Positions 19,005-31,747 of a stretch of 64,000 nt of DNA are shown here, one piece after another. Made by a program: the position numbers and the translations under genes. The notes under the pieces were generated by a model. The model saw only the letters and a program-made list of their open reading frames with translations. It searched no databases and had not been told where the DNA came from. Location of the stretch: contig NZ_FXXN01000027.1 of assembly GCF_900184795.1 (NCBI RefSeq), forward strand, positions 41,296 through 105,295, written 5' to 3'. Numbering within the stretch: the first letter of the stretch is position 1; each line of letters begins with the position of its first letter. This DNA comes from Magnetospirillum sp. 15-1 (GTDB taxonomy: Bacteria > Pseudomonadota > Alphaproteobacteria > Rhodospirillales > Magnetospirillaceae).

Positions 19005-19780
19005 TGGGGGGCGCGGCGGCCGATCCAGGCGTCCAGGCCTTCGCGCAAATCGTGGGTGGGGGCCATGCGGGCGAATTGCTCGCCCTCGGCCGCCAATCCC
19101 TCGGCGATGGGCAGGTTGATGCCCCGCGTCACCGCGTTGATCACCGCCCTGGCGGCCAGGGGCGAGTGGCGGATGATCCGCCCGGCCATGTGGCGCGCGG
19201 CTTCCAGCAGGGTGTGGTGGGGCACCACCGCGTTGATCAGCCCCATCTCCAGGGCGCGGACCGGCTTGAACGGGTCGCCGGTCAGCAGCAGTTCCAGGCC
19301 GCGCTTGCGTCCGGCCAGCCGGGGCAGGCGCTGGGTGCCGCCGAAGGTGGGCGGCATGCCCAGGTTGATTTCCGGCTTGGCGAACATGGCGCGCTCGCTG
19401 GCGATGGCCAGATGCACCGCCTCGGTGATCTCGCAGCCGCCGCCATAGGCGATGCCGTTGACCGCCGCGATCACCGGCTTGCCGAAGGCTTCCAGGCGGG
19501 CGGTCAGGGCCTGGCCCCGGCGCACGAAGTCGCGCAGAGCCCGCTCGGTCCCCACCTCCACGGAACGGGAGAATTCGTGGATGTCGGCACCGGCCGAAAA
19601 GGCCCGCTCGCCGGCCCCGGTGAGGATCACGGCGCGTACCGCGTCGTCGCCTTCCAGGGCGTCGAGCACCGCCATCAGGGTATCGGCAAGGTCGTAACTG
19701 ATGGCGTTGAGCTTTTCCGGGCGGTTGAGGGTGATGGTCGCGATATTGCCGCTGACCTCGCAAAGAATGCAGTCCGACAT
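18989..19780 (-). CDS. Enoyl-CoA hydratase/isomerase family protein
   Basis: 263 residues of the crotonase fold. The oxyanion-hole motifs are RAFSAGADIHEF (about residues 60-72) and VNGIAYGGGCEI, and the catalytic Glu region is FAKPEINLGMPPTFGGTQRLPRL, consistent with a hydratase having both glutamates. ATG at 19780 is preceded by GAGAGGAAT; an upstream ATG at 19813 adds 11 residues and is less likely. Divergent from glyQ. It acts in fatty-acid or other acyl-CoA oxidation; the substrate is not predictable. Confidence 0.88.
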   Translation of the reverse strand: MSDCILCEVSGNIATITLNRPEKLNAISYDLADTLMAVLDALEGDDAVRAVILTGAGERAFSAGADIHEFSRSVEVGTERALRDFVRRGQALTARLEAFGKPVIAAVNGIAYGGGCEITEAVHLAIASERAMFAKPEINLGMPPTFGGTQRLPRLAGRKRGLELLLTGDPFKPVRALEMGLINAVVPHHTLLEAARHMAGRIIRHSPLAARAVINAVTRGINLPIAEGLAAEGEQFARMAPTHDLREGLDAWIGRRAPHYTGA

Positions 19781-19967
19781 ATTCCTCTCCATGACCAGAT
19801 CGGGTCCGGTCATGATTTGCCGTTCGGTCGCTGCCGTGCAAACGCAGGCTTTTCACTATTGGATGCCTTCCGGTCATGGGAAACGGCGCCCTCGGTCTTG
19901 ACCGAGTCCGGCCGCATGGCTAGGGTTGCGGCGATTTCGCTGCAACCTGATCGAATGGCGGTTTTCC

Positions 19968-20879
19968 ATGGGCATTGTCGGGACCAAGAAGCCGAGCTTC
20001 CAAAGCCTGATCCTCACCCTGCAGGCTTTCTGGGCCGAGCAGGGCTGCGTCATCCTCCAGCCCTATGACATGGAGGTGGGCGCCGGGACCTTCCATCCGG
20101 CCACCACGCTGCGCGCGCTGGGTCCGGACCATTGGAAGTGCGCCTATGTCCAGCCGTCGCGCCGCCCCAAGGACGGCCGCTATGGCGAGAACCCCAATCG
20201 CCTGCAGCATTACTACCAGTATCAGGTGCTGCTGAAGCCCTCGCCGCCCAATGCCCAGGAACTGTACCTGGAAAGCCTGCGGCGCTTGGGGGTGGACCCG
20301 CTGGCCCACGACATCCGCTTCGTCGAGGACGACTGGGAGAGCCCGACGCTGGGCGCCTGGGGCCTGGGCTGGGAAGTCTGGTGTGACGGCATGGAGGTCA
20401 CTCAGTTCACCTACTTCCAGCAGGTGGGCGGTATCGAGTGCGACCCGGTGGCGGTGGAGCTGACCTATGGCCTCGAGCGCCTCGCCATGTACATCCAGGG
20501 CGTGGAGAACGTCTACGACCTGGACTTCAACGGCGACGGCGTCACCTATGGCGACGTCTTCCTCCAGGCCGAGAAGGAATACTCGGCCCATAATTTCGAG
20601 CACGCCGACACCGACATGCTGCTGCGGCATTTCCTCGACGCCGAGACGGAGTGCAAGAGCCTGCTGGAGAAGGGCGTGGCGCTGCCGGCCTATGACCAGT
20701 GCATCAAGGCGAGCCATCGCTTCAATCTGCTGGACGCGCGCGGCGTGATCTCGGTCACCGAGCGCCAGGCCTATATCGGCCGCGTCCGTGCCCTGGCCAA
20801 GGCCTGCTGCGAAGGCTGGCTGGCTTCCCGCCCGGCGGCGAAGGCCGCCATTCCCTCCAGTTCCGGAAAGGAGGGCTGA
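19968..20879 (+). CDS. glyQ: Glycyl-tRNA synthetase alpha subunit
   Basis: 303 residues. Class II synthetase catalytic subunit of the alpha2beta2 bacterial enzyme: [57 protein letters not shown], and [19 protein letters not shown] are unmistakable. ATG at 19968 begins the conserved region; an in-frame ATG at 19926 would add 14 unconserved residues. glyS follows after 3 bases. Confidence 0.97.
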   Translation: MGIVGTKKPSFQSLILTLQAFWAEQGCVILQPYDMEVGAGTFHPATTLRALGPDHWKCAYVQPSRRPKDGRYGENPNRLQHYYQYQVLLKPSPPNAQELYLESLRRLGVDPLAHDIRFVEDDWESPTLGAWGLGWEVWCDGMEVTQFTYFQQVGGIECDPVAVELTYGLERLAMYIQGVENVYDLDFNGDGVTYGDVFLQAEKEYSAHNFEHADTDMLLRHFLDAETECKSLLEKGVALPAYDQCIKASHRFNLLDARGVISVTERQAYIGRVRALAKACCEGWLASRPAAKAAIPSSSGKEG

Positions 20880-20882
20880 GCC

Positions 20883-22949
20883 ATGGCCGAGTTCCTGCTT
20901 GAAATCTTCTCCGAGGAAATCCCCGCCCGCATGCAGGCCCGTGCCGCCGACGACCTGCGGAGCATGGTGACCGACGGCCTGGGCAAGAACGGCATCACCT
21001 TCGAGGCGGTCCGCTCCTACGTCACGCCGCGCCGTCTGGTGCTGGTGATCGAGGGACTGCCCCAGGCCGGCCCCGACGTGTCGGAAGAAAAGCGCGGTCC
21101 GCGCGTCGGCTCGCCCGCCCAGGCCATGGACGGCTTCCTCAAGTCCACCGGCATGAGCGTCGAGCAACTCGAGCAGCGCGACACCGGCAAGGGCGTGTTC
21201 TATTTCGCGGTGATCAACCGCAAGGGCCGTCCCACGGCCGAGGTTCTGAAGGAAGCGGTCGAGGGCGCCATGGCCGCCTTCCCCTGGCCCAAGAGCCAGC
21301 GCTGGGGAACCAATTCCATCCGCTGGGTGCGCCCCATCCAGTCCATCCTGGCCCTGTTCGGCGGCGCGGTGGTGCCGGTGGAGTTCGGCCCGGCCAAGGC
21401 CGGCGACATGACCTCCGGCCACCGCTTCCTGGCGCCCGAGACCTTCCGGGTCAAGGACTTCGCCGAATACCTCGCCAAGCTGCGCCACGCTAAGGTGATG
21501 CTCGACCCCGTCGAGCGCCGCCACGCCATCCTGGCCGGCGCCGAGGCCCTGGCGGCGGCCGAGGGCCTGACGCTCAAGGCCGATGACGGCCTGCTGGCCG
21601 AGGTGACGGGTCTGGTGGAATGGCCGGTGCCGCTGGTGGGCTCCATCGACGACAAGTTCATGGACGTGCCGGCCGAGGTGCTGATCACCTCCATGCGCGC
21701 GCACCAGAAGTACTTCTCGCTCTTGAAGGCCGACGGGTCGCTGGCGCCGCGCTTCATCGTCATCTCCAACATGGAGACCAATGACGGCGGCAAGGCGGTT
21801 GTCGCGGGCAATCAGCGCGTGCTGCGCGCCCGTCTGTCCGATGCCAAGTTCTTCTGGGACACCGACCGCAAGCAGCGCCTGGAATCCCGCCTGCCCAAGC
21901 TGGCCGAGCGTACTTTCTACGCCTCGCTGGGCACCGTGGCCGACAAGGTGGACCGGATCACCGCCCTGGCCGGCAACATCGCCGGCATGATCGGCGCCGA
22001 CAAGGCGGCGGCCGAGCGGGCAGCCCGGCTGGCCAAGGCCGATCTCTCCTCCGAACTGGTGGGCGAGTTCCCCGAGTTGCAGGGGTTGATGGGGCGCTAC
22101 TATGCCCTGAACGACGGTGAGACGGCGGAGGTGGCCGATGCCGTCGCCGCCCATTACTCACCGCAGGGGCCGGGCGATTCCTGCCCCGACGCCCCGGTCT
22201 CGGTGGCCGTCGCCCTGGCCGACAAGATCGATTCCCTGGTGGGCTTCTTCGCCATCAACGAGAAGCCGACCGGTTCCAAGGACCCCTTCGCGCTGCGCCG
22301 CGCCGCGCTCGGCATCATCCGCCTGGTGCTGGACAACGGCCTGCGCCTGCCCTTGTCCCAGGTCATCTTCCTGGCCTCGGGTCACTTCAAGGCGACGTTG
22401 GAGCTGTCGCCCGGCGAGGTGGCCAGCGACCTGCTGAACTTCTTCGCCGACCGTCTGGCGGTGGCGCTGAAGGAGAAGGGGGTCCGCCACGATCTGATCA
22501 CCGCCATCTTCTCGCTGGGCGGCGAGGACGATCTGGTCCGCCTGCTGAAGCGGGTCGAGGCACTGGGCGCCTTCCTGGACTCCGACGACGGCGCCAACCT
22601 GCTGATCGCCTACCGCCGTGCCGCCAACATCGTGCGCATCGAGGAAAAGAAGGACGGAACCGTGTTCGCGGGGCCGGCCGATCAGGCTCTGCTGCGTCAG
22701 GACGAGGAAAAGGCCCTTTCCGCCGCCCTGGCCGAGGTCGGCCCGGCACTGGAGAAGGCCCTGGCCGCCGAGGATTTCGCCGCCGCCATGGCCGCCCTGG
22801 CTCGTCTGCGCCGGCCGGTGGACGCCTTCTTCGACAAGGTGACGGTCAATGCCGACGAGCCGGCGCTGCGCATCAACCGGCTGAAGCTGCTGGCGCTGAT
22901 CGGCTCCGCCATGGGCCGGGTGGCCGACTTCTCCAAGGTTGAGGGGTAG
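20883..22949 (+). CDS. glyS: Glycyl-tRNA synthetase beta subunit
   Basis: 688 residues, full length. Starts [20 protein letters not shown], the hallmark GlyS N-terminus, and contains [46 protein letters not shown] and [11 protein letters not shown] with the C-terminal DALR-type anticodon-binding region. A GGAGGG ribosome-binding site overlaps the end of glyQ. The transcript probably ends at the intrinsic terminator at 22996-23035. Confidence 0.97.
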   Translation: MAEFLLEIFSEEIPARMQARAADDLRSMVTDGLGKNGITFEAVRSYVTPRRLVLVIEGLPQAGPDVSEEKRGPRVGSPAQAMDGFLKSTGMSVEQLEQRDTGKGVFYFAVINRKGRPTAEVLKEAVEGAMAAFPWPKSQRWGTNSIRWVRPIQSILALFGGAVVPVEFGPAKAGDMTSGHRFLAPETFRVKDFAEYLAKLRHAKVMLDPVERRHAILAGAEALAAAEGLTLKADDGLLAEVTGLVEWPVPLVGSIDDKFMDVPAEVLITSMRAHQKYFSLLKADGSLAPRFIVISNMETNDGGKAVVAGNQRVLRARLSDAKFFWDTDRKQRLESRLPKLAERTFYASLGTVADKVDRITALAGNIAGMIGADKAAAERAARLAKADLSSELVGEFPELQGLMGRYYALNDGETAEVADAVAAHYSPQGPGDSCPDAPVSVAVALADKIDSLVGFFAINEKPTGSKDPFALRRAALGIIRLVLDNGLRLPLSQVIFLASGHFKATLELSPGEVASDLLNFFADRLAVALKEKGVRHDLITAIFSLGGEDDLVRLLKRVEALGAFLDSDDGANLLIAYRRAANIVRIEEKKDGTVFAGPADQALLRQDEEKALSAALAEVGPALEKALAAEDFAAAMAALARLRRPVDAFFDKVTVNADEPALRINRLKLLALIGSAMGRVADFSKVEG

Positions 22950-22995
22950 ATAGGACGACTGCCTATTTTCAATCCCTCTGGGACGTTGCATGATG

Positions 22996-23035
22996 AAACC
23001 CGCGTCGCACTCAGTGGCGCGGGTTTTCCTTTTTA
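22996..23035 (+). terminator. Rho-independent terminator of glyQS
   Basis: AAACCCGCG (22996-23004) pairs with CGCGGGTTT (23018-23026), followed by TTTTCCTTTTT. A textbook intrinsic terminator between glyS and ppdK. Confidence 0.9.
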
Positions 23036-23057
23036 CGGATCGGGGATGAGAACGGCC

Positions 23058-25742
<2,685 letters not shown>

Positions 25743-25749
25743 CCGAAGG

Positions 25750-25774
25750 AAAAGGGCCCTCCGGGGCCCTTTTT
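25750..25774 (+). terminator. Rho-independent terminator of ppdK
   Basis: AAAAGGGCCC (25750-25759), loop TCCG, GGGCCCTTTTT (from 25764): a short strong stem with a T-run, directly after the ppdK stop. Confidence 0.92.
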
Positions 25775-25843
25775 CAATTCCAGGGCTGGAAACCTCGGGG
25801 GTGGCATACTAAAGTAATTAGGGTTCCTTAGGAGATGCAGGTT

Positions 25844-26254
25844 ATGAGCACGCCGGAAGATTCTGACTTCACCGCCTGGATGAACGGCAAGACGTTCATG
25901 GTGGTCGAGGACATGACCTCGGCCCGCATGCTGGAATCGAGCCTGCTGCGCGGTCTGGGAGCCAGGAAGGTGGTGCCGGCCACCGACGGCGCCGACGCTC
26001 TGGCCAAGCTGACGGCAGCCGAATCCGTACCCGACATCATCATCAGCGACTGGACCATGCCGGAGGTGGATGGTCTGGCCCTGCTGGAGGCGGCCAAGGC
26101 CAGGTTCCCCCAGGTCCAGTTCATCATGCTGACCGCCAGGACCGATCTGGACGACGTGCGGCTGGCCCGGACCAAGGGCGTCGACGGCTATATCGCCAAG
26201 CCTTTCACCCGCGAGACCCTGGTGGCGGCGCTGAAAAAGCTGAAGGCCGGCTGA
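25844..26254 (+). CDS. Single-domain response regulator (CheY-like)
   Basis: 136 residues, receiver domain only: FMVVEDMTSARMLESSLL supplies the acidic pair, IIISDWTMPEVDG the phospho-acceptor Asp, MLTAR the switch Thr and IAKPFTRETL the Lys. No output domain. ATG at 25844 is chosen because GGAG lies at proper distance; an ATG 9 bases earlier is too close to that site. Stands alone after ppdK. A CGGGCGG/CCGCCCG hairpin follows at 26263. Confidence 0.9.
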   Translation: MSTPEDSDFTAWMNGKTFMVVEDMTSARMLESSLLRGLGARKVVPATDGADALAKLTAAESVPDIIISDWTMPEVDGLALLEAAKARFPQVQFIMLTARTDLDDVRLARTKGVDGYIAKPFTRETLVAALKKLKAG

Positions 26255-26262
26255 AAATTTTC

Positions 26263-26287
26263 CGGGCGGTGGAATAAACCCCGCCCG
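26263..26287 (+). terminator. Possible terminator hairpin after the CheY-like gene
   Basis: CGGGCGG (26263-26269) pairs with CCGCCCG (26281-26287), 9 bases past the stop. No T-run follows, so moderate support only. Confidence 0.4.
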
Positions 26288-26338
26288 CCATCCGTTCTCT
26301 CCTATGTGGCCCATGTGGAGCCAACCCTGGAGGGAACC

Positions 26339-26713
26339 ATGAACATTCGCAGCCTCACGATCTTCGCCGCCGCGCTTCTCATCGGCTCGGCCGCCTACGC
26401 CGCTCCGGTCAAGCAGGGCCAGTCCTCGATGGGCCCCGTGCTCACCGACGAGAAGGGCATGACCCTCTACGTTTTCGACAAGGATACCCCCGGCATGTCG
26501 GCCTGCATCGAGGGCTGCGCCCAGTTGTGGCCGCCGCTGATGGCCGCGTCCGGCGCCATGGCCGAAGGCGACTATACGGTGATCAAGCGGGCCGACGGTT
26601 CCATGCAATGGGCTCACAAGGGCAAGCCGCTCTATCACTGGAGCAAGGACGCCAAGCCCGGCGACGTGACCGGCGAAGGCTTCAAGGATATTTGGCACGC
26701 GGCCAAGCCGTAG
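26339..26713 (+). CDS. Secreted repeat protein, COG4315 type
   Basis: 124 residues with a Sec signal peptide (NIRSLTIFAAALLIGSAAYA) and the short beta-repeats of the COG4315 family: GPVLTDEKGMTLYVFDKDTPGMSACIEGCAQLWPPL and GKPLYHWSKDAKPGDVTGEGF, with two conserved Cys in the first repeat. The family is periplasmic or outer-membrane associated and has no settled function. The GGAGGGAACC site and ATG at 26339 fix the start. It precedes an ECF sigma/anti-sigma pair by 13 bases and is probably in the same operon. Confidence 0.8.
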   Translation: MNIRSLTIFAAALLIGSAAYAAPVKQGQSSMGPVLTDEKGMTLYVFDKDTPGMSACIEGCAQLWPPLMAASGAMAEGDYTVIKRADGSMQWAHKGKPLYHWSKDAKPGDVTGEGFKDIWHAAKP

Positions 26714-26726
26714 CCATCTATTCCAT

Positions 26727-27233
26727 ATGAGCAAGGTGGAGAGTCAGATCGAGGCGGAGATTCCCGGATTGCGGCGCTATGCCCGCGCCCTGTCCGGGGA
26801 TGTCGCCCAGGCGGACGACCTGGTCCAGGACTGCCTGGAGCGGGCTCTGTCCCGGCTGGCCTTGTGGCGCCGCGACGGCAACCTGCGGGCCTGGCTCTTC
26901 ACCATCCTGCGCAATGTATGGATCGACGAATTGCGGCGGCGCAAGGTCCGCCCGGAACAATACGGCATGGATGACGCGATGGAAGGTGCGGCGGCCGCTC
27001 CCAATCAGCATGACCGATTGGCGGTGCGCGATCTGGTCGCCGCCCTGGCCCTGCTGGTTCCCGAGCAGCGCGAGACGGTGCTGCTGGTCGGCCTGGAGGG
27101 CATGACCTATGCCGAGGTGGCCGGGGTGACCGGCGTGCCGGTGGGTACGGTGATGTCACGCCTGAAGCGTGGCCGCGACCGCCTCGCCGTGTTGATGCAC
27201 GGCGGAGAATCCGCCATCCGGAGAGTGAAATGA
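26727..27233 (+). CDS. ECF-subfamily RNA polymerase sigma factor
   Basis: 168 residues. Region 2 (ARALSGDVAQADDLVQDCLERAL, then GNLRAWLFTILRNVWIDELRRR) and region 4 (LLVPEQRETVLLVGLEGMTYAEVAGVTGVPVGTVMSRLKRGRDRL) are clear, with no region 3, as in ECF factors. The next gene starts in an ATGA overlap and encodes the matching anti-sigma factor. Confidence 0.92.
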   Translation: MSKVESQIEAEIPGLRRYARALSGDVAQADDLVQDCLERALSRLALWRRDGNLRAWLFTILRNVWIDELRRRKVRPEQYGMDDAMEGAAAAPNQHDRLAVRDLVAALALLVPEQRETVLLVGLEGMTYAEVAGVTGVPVGTVMSRLKRGRDRLAVLMHGGESAIRRVK

Positions 27234-28000
27234 GCGGCCCTTTGCATGACGACGACCTGCTGTCCTATGTGGATGGCGCCCTCGACCCCGCCAGGGTTGA
27301 CGAGGTGGACGCGTGGCTGGCCGCCAATCCCCGCGATGCCGAACGGGTGCGGCAATGGCGCGAGCAGGTGGACGGTCTGCATCGCCTGTTCGATCCCGTG
27401 CTGGACGAAGCGGTGCCCGACCGCCTGAGCGTGGCGGCGGTGAAAGCCGGGAGGGGGCGGTCGCGGCTGGCGCCGCTGTTGCGGATCGCCGCCATGCTGC
27501 TGCTGGTCCTGGCCGGTGGGGCGGGTGGCTGGTGGCTGCGCGGCGGGGCGGGCGAGGGCAAGGCGGCCCCCGGTGCGGTGGTCGCCGCCGAGGCCCTGTC
27601 GGCTCATGTGGTCTTCGCCGCCGAAATCCGCCATCCCGTCGAGGTGGGGGCGGGCGAGCGCGCCCATCTGATCGCCTGGCTGTCCAAGCGCCTGGGGACG
27701 GATTTGAAGGTCCCCGATCTCTCGGCGGCCGGCTTCTCCCTGGTGGGTGGGCGGCTGCTGCCCGCCGCGTCGGGGCCGGCGGCCCAGTTCATGTACGAGA
27801 ACGGTGACGGTCGCCGGGTGACGCTGTACCTGCGGCGCAACACCGACGGCACGGAGACCGCCTTTCGTTTCGCCGCCCTGGGGCGGGTGGAGGCCTTTTA
27901 CTGGCTCGACGGGCCGCTGGGCTATGCCCTGGCCGGCGACGTGGACCGCGAGCGCCTGATGGAAATGGCCAAGGCCGTGTATCACCAGTTGGAAAGCTGA
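27230..28000 (+). CDS. Anti-sigma factor, single-pass membrane protein
   Basis: 256 residues. The N-terminal cytoplasmic part (DDDLLSYVDGALDPARVDEVDAWLAANP) matches the RsiW/ChrR-like anti-sigma fold, but the zinc HxxxCxxC triad is not present. One membrane segment (LLRIAAMLLLVLAGGAGGWWL, about residues 84-104) leads to a 150-residue periplasmic domain. It should hold the preceding ECF sigma factor inactive until a periplasmic signal. Translationally coupled to it by ATGA. Convergent with the RMD1-like gene. Confidence 0.87.
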   Translation: MSGPLHDDDLLSYVDGALDPARVDEVDAWLAANPRDAERVRQWREQVDGLHRLFDPVLDEAVPDRLSVAAVKAGRGRSRLAPLLRIAAMLLLVLAGGAGGWWLRGGAGEGKAAPGAVVAAEALSAHVVFAAEIRHPVEVGAGERAHLIAWLSKRLGTDLKVPDLSAAGFSLVGGRLLPAASGPAAQFMYENGDGRRVTLYLRRNTDGTETAFRFAALGRVEAFYWLDGPLGYALAGDVDRERLMEMAKAVYHQLES

Positions 28001-28013
28001 GGGAGTGGTTCGC

Positions 28014-28811
28014 CTATCCCCGCGCCATCTCGTAGATGGAAATCATGATCTCGAAGAGGATCAGGCCGACGATGTACCACTCCACCTTCATGGAGGAGCG
28101 GGTCTGAATCAGGTCGAGCAGGGTCTCGGCGGTATCCGAGATCACCTCCAGCTTGCGGTCCAGCGCCCGGTTGCGGCCCGACAGGTCGTATTCGCGCTCC
28201 AGCCGGATGAACAGGCGTTCCAGTTCCGGCTTGATCCACAGGACCTCGGGGCTTTCCAGCAATTCGACGCGGCCGACCATGCGATGCTCGGCCAGCAGCA
28301 CTTCACCGATCTGGGACAGCAATTCCTTGGTCTTCAGCTTGCGCAGCGAGCCCCGGCTCAGCGACAGGGCCAGCGGCTCGACGCTGTCGAACACCTTGGC
28401 GATGCGGGTCTCGTAATGGGTCAGGATCAGGTCGCGGGCCAGCACCTCGGCGATCAGTTGCAGGTGCTGGGGGCTGGCATCGGCCAGGAATACCGTCCCC
28501 GACTGGTCCACCCGGTCCTCGCAGCCCGGTTCGATCTGCACCACGGCGGCGTCGCGGCCCTGGACGGGCAGCGGGTCGGCCACCAGCTTGCCCAGCGAGG
28601 CGAGGAACACCGCCTCCTCCATGGGGTCCAGACCGAACAGCACCGCCACGCCGTAGCGGAACAGTACGGCAAAGCCTTCGCGGCCGGCGCGGATGATCAA
28701 AGGCGCGGTGGCCAGCACCACCCCTTCCTCCAGGCGTTTGGTATCGAGCCGTTCGCCCAGCAACAGGACCTGAACCGAAAGGCGATGGGAGACGATGGCC
28801 GTTTGGATCAT
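28014..28811 (-). CDS. RMD1/YagE (DUF155) family membrane-anchored protein
   Basis: 265 residues. DUF155 features: GREGFAVLFRYGVAVLFGL in the first half, the AEVLARDLILTHYETRIAKVFDSVEPLA stretch, and a single C-terminal membrane segment (EWYIVGLILFEIMISIYEMA). Yeast and algal relatives are mitochondrial membrane proteins; the bacterial role is unknown. ATG at 28811 is the first in frame. Divergent from the large histidine kinase. Confidence 0.8.
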   Translation of the reverse strand: MIQTAIVSHRLSVQVLLLGERLDTKRLEEGVVLATAPLIIRAGREGFAVLFRYGVAVLFGLDPMEEAVFLASLGKLVADPLPVQGRDAAVVQIEPGCEDRVDQSGTVFLADASPQHLQLIAEVLARDLILTHYETRIAKVFDSVEPLALSLSRGSLRKLKTKELLSQIGEVLLAEHRMVGRVELLESPEVLWIKPELERLFIRLEREYDLSGRNRALDRKLEVISDTAETLLDLIQTRSSMKVEWYIVGLILFEIMISIYEMARG

Positions 28812-28997
28812 GGGGCGAACTCTGGGGTTGAATGAGGCATTCTATCATTTTTCGCCTGTGGTGCGGTGGTGGATACGCGATGTCACCGATTTTTCATGCG
28901 CGCAGGCCGCCATGAGTGCTTTTCCATGTGGAACAGTTCTTGAGAAGGATTGGGAATTGGCCTTACCCTAGAGCCGGGATATCGGGCGGGGGACACG

Positions 28998-31583
28998 GTG
29001 GATTTCAGGTCGCTGCGCGTCAGGATTCTTATCCTTTTTCTTCTGTCTTTCGTCGGGGTCGGCGGAGTGGTGGCGCTGGGGCTTGCCGGTTCGCTGCAGC
29101 GCGACGTGGAAAGCCTGCTGGCCCGGCAGCAATTCGCCTTCGTCAGCGGATTGGCCGAGGAACTGGACCAGAAGATCAAGCTGCAGATCGCCGCCATGGA
29201 GCGGGTCGCCCCGTTGATTCCCCCGATCGGCCTGGATGACCAGAAGGCATTGACGGCCTTTCTTGAGAATCGTTTCGGAATCAAAGGCTTCTTCGAGGGC
29301 GGGCTGATCATCGTCGGCGTTGACGGCACGGTTCGCGCCGAAGCGCCCGCCCTGGGGCGGTTGGGCCGGGACCTGGCGAAGCTCAAGGGGGTGGACTCGG
29401 TGTTGGAGACCGGCCGGTCCCTGGTCGGCGAGCCCTATTTCGATCCGGCTCTTAACCAGCCCGCGGTGGCGGTGGCGGTGCCGATCCGGGACGGCGGGCG
29501 GGTTCTGGGGGCATTGGTGGGAACCGCCACCCTTACCCAAAGCAATTTCCTCGGCCGTCTGGTGGAGCAGAAGGTGGGTGAGACCGGCGGCCTCTACATG
29601 GTGTCGCCAAAATCCGGCCTCATCGTCGTCTCCACCAACAAGGAGCGTATTTTCACGCCGCTCCCCCGGCGGGGGGCCAATCGCATGCTCGACCGCTACC
29701 TGGATGGTGAAGAAGGATCGGGCGTGACCGTCAGCTCGGTGGGGATCAAGGAACTGACCTCGGCCCGGCGCATCAGTTCCACGGGTTGGGTGCTGGTGGC
29801 GCGGCTGCCCGCCGCCGAGGCGTTCGAGCCTATTTCCGGCATCAAGACCCGGCTGGTCGTCGCCCTGGCGGGGCTGGGGCTGGTGTCGCTGGGGCTGCTG
29901 TGGCTGGTGCTGCGCGCCGCCCTGTCACCCCTGCACCGGGCCACCGGACGCATCCAGGCCATGGTCGACGGCACCAGCCCGCTCGAGGCCCTGGAGGTTT
30001 CGCGGGTCGACGAGGTGGGGCGGATGATCGGCGCCTTCAACGCGCTGCAGGCCAAGGTCGCCACCGCCGACGTGGCCTTGCGGGACCGTGAGGCCCTTTA
30101 TCATGCGTTGTTCCGTGGCTGCAAGGCGGTGGAACTGCTGGTCGATGCCGCCGACGGGCGGATCGTCGACGCAAACCATGCCGCCGAGGTTTACTACGGC
30201 TGGACCCACGAGCAACTGCTTTCCATGCGCATCTGGGAGATCAACATCCTGGACAAGGCGGCCATCGCCGAGGAGATGCGCAAGGCCAAGTCCGAGGAGC
30301 GGGATCATTTCGATTTCCGCCACCGCCTCGCCTCGGGCGAAATCCGCGATGTCGAGGTGTGGTCCGGTCCGGTCCGGGTCACCGGCCGGCAATTGCTCTA
30401 TTCCCTCGTCCACGACGTGACGGCCCGGCGGCAGGCCGAGCGTGAGGTTCGCTCGTTGCTGGCCTTCCGTCGGGCGGTTCTGGACGGGGCGGGCTCCACC
30501 ATCATCGCCACCTCCATCGACGGTACGATCCTGCTGTTCAATCCCACCGCCGAGCGCTGGCTGGGCTATGGCGCCGACGAGATCATCGGCCGCGTAACCC
30601 CGGCAATCTTGCACGATCCTGGCGAGGTGGCGCGCCGCGCCACCCAATTGAGCGAGGAACTGGGGCGGCCGGTGGAAGCCGGATTCGAATGCTTCGTCGC
30701 CAAGGTCCTGGCTTCGGGCAAGCCCGACAGCGGCGAATGGACCTATGTCCGCAAGGATGGCGGGCGGTTTCGGGTGTTGCTCACCATCACCGCGCTGTAT
30801 GACGACGACGGCGAGCTCAGCGGCTTTCTCGGCATCGCCCAGGATATTGCCGCCCGCCTGTCGGTGGAAAAGGAGCTGAAGCGTTCCAATGCCGAACTGG
30901 AGCACTTCGCCTATGTGGCGTCCCACGACCTGCGTCAGCCGCTGCGCATGGTCAGTTCCTACATTACCCTGCTGCAGCGCCGCCTGGGCGATCTCCTCGA
31001 CGAGGATTGCCAGGAGTTCATCGGCTTTGCGGTGGACGGCGCCAAGCGCATGGACCACATGATCACCGACTTGCTGGAATATTCCCGTATCGGGCGCAGC
31101 GGCACCGCTCCCGAGACGGTCAGCCTGGACGAGGTGGTGCGGCTGTCCCTGGGCAATTTGGGGGCGCTGATCCAGGAGCACGGCGCCACGGTCACCATCG
31201 CCGATGGGCTGCCCGAGGTTCAGGGCAACGCTGTCGAGCTGGAGCGGCTGTTCCAGAATCTGATTTCCAACGCGGTGAAGTTCCAGGCCAAGGGGCGACC
31301 GCCCCATGTGGAGGTGGAGTGCGGCGCCACGCCCGATGAGTGGATCATCTCCATCCGTGACAACGGCATCGGCATCGACGAGGCCGGGCAGGCGCGGCTG
31401 TTCCAGATTTTCCAACGGCTGGTGGGCCAGGACGAATATCCGGGAACCGGCATTGGTCTGGCGTCGTGCCGCAAGATCGCCGAGCATCACGGAGGGCGGA
31501 TCTGGGTGGAATCCTTGCCCGGTCAAGGCTCGATTTTCCGGGTGGCCCTGCCTATTTCGGGCGGGGCCGGGGGGATGGTCTGA
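28998..31583 (+). CDS. Sensor histidine kinase, dCache-HAMP-PAS-PAS-HisKA-HATPase
   Basis: 861 residues. Order: TM1 (about 8-30), a 260-residue periplasmic dCache-type domain, TM2 (about 290-312), HAMP (about 313-365), PAS 1 (about 375-490, CKAVELLVDAADGRIVDAN), PAS 2 (about 500-625), HisKA with FAYVASHDLRQPLRM (phospho-His, about 650), and HATPase (NLISNAVKFQ, DNGIGID, GTGIGLASCRKIAEHHGG). The SHDLRQPL form is typical of phytochrome-type kinases that use small Rcp1-like receivers, and one is encoded next. GTG at 28998 has a G-rich site upstream; a TTG at 28950 is an alternative. Confidence 0.9.
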   Translation: MDFRSLRVRILILFLLSFVGVGGVVALGLAGSLQRDVESLLARQQFAFVSGLAEELDQKIKLQIAAMERVAPLIPPIGLDDQKALTAFLENRFGIKGFFEGGLIIVGVDGTVRAEAPALGRLGRDLAKLKGVDSVLETGRSLVGEPYFDPALNQPAVAVAVPIRDGGRVLGALVGTATLTQSNFLGRLVEQKVGETGGLYMVSPKSGLIVVSTNKERIFTPLPRRGANRMLDRYLDGEEGSGVTVSSVGIKELTSARRISSTGWVLVARLPAAEAFEPISGIKTRLVVALAGLGLVSLGLLWLVLRAALSPLHRATGRIQAMVDGTSPLEALEVSRVDEVGRMIGAFNALQAKVATADVALRDREALYHALFRGCKAVELLVDAADGRIVDANHAAEVYYGWTHEQLLSMRIWEINILDKAAIAEEMRKAKSEERDHFDFRHRLASGEIRDVEVWSGPVRVTGRQLLYSLVHDVTARRQAEREVRSLLAFRRAVLDGAGSTIIATSIDGTILLFNPTAERWLGYGADEIIGRVTPAILHDPGEVARRATQLSEELGRPVEAGFECFVAKVLASGKPDSGEWTYVRKDGGRFRVLLTITALYDDDGELSGFLGIAQDIAARLSVEKELKRSNAELEHFAYVASHDLRQPLRMVSSYITLLQRRLGDLLDEDCQEFIGFAVDGAKRMDHMITDLLEYSRIGRSGTAPETVSLDEVVRLSLGNLGALIQEHGATVTIADGLPEVQGNAVELERLFQNLISNAVKFQAKGRPPHVEVECGATPDEWIISIRDNGIGIDEAGQARLFQIFQRLVGQDEYPGTGIGLASCRKIAEHHGGRIWVESLPGQGSIFRVALPISGGAGGMV

Positions 31584-31747
31584 TCCTTTAGGCCTTTCGT
31601 ACAGACGATGTTTGCGTGTTGTTTGTCCTGTTCAAGGCATGGTTGCATTCGGTCGGCGTAGAGGATAGGGTTGTTCCTGGGCGTCGCATTGGGTGAGGGC
31701 GGCGTTTTTTGTGTTTGTGTGGGGTTATCAAAGGGTGGGGCTGGCAG

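Noticed and set aside
19920-22154. 744-codon minus-strand open frame over glyQ/glyS
   Set aside because: Same cause: a GC-driven shadow with low-complexity composition opposite conserved synthetase genes.
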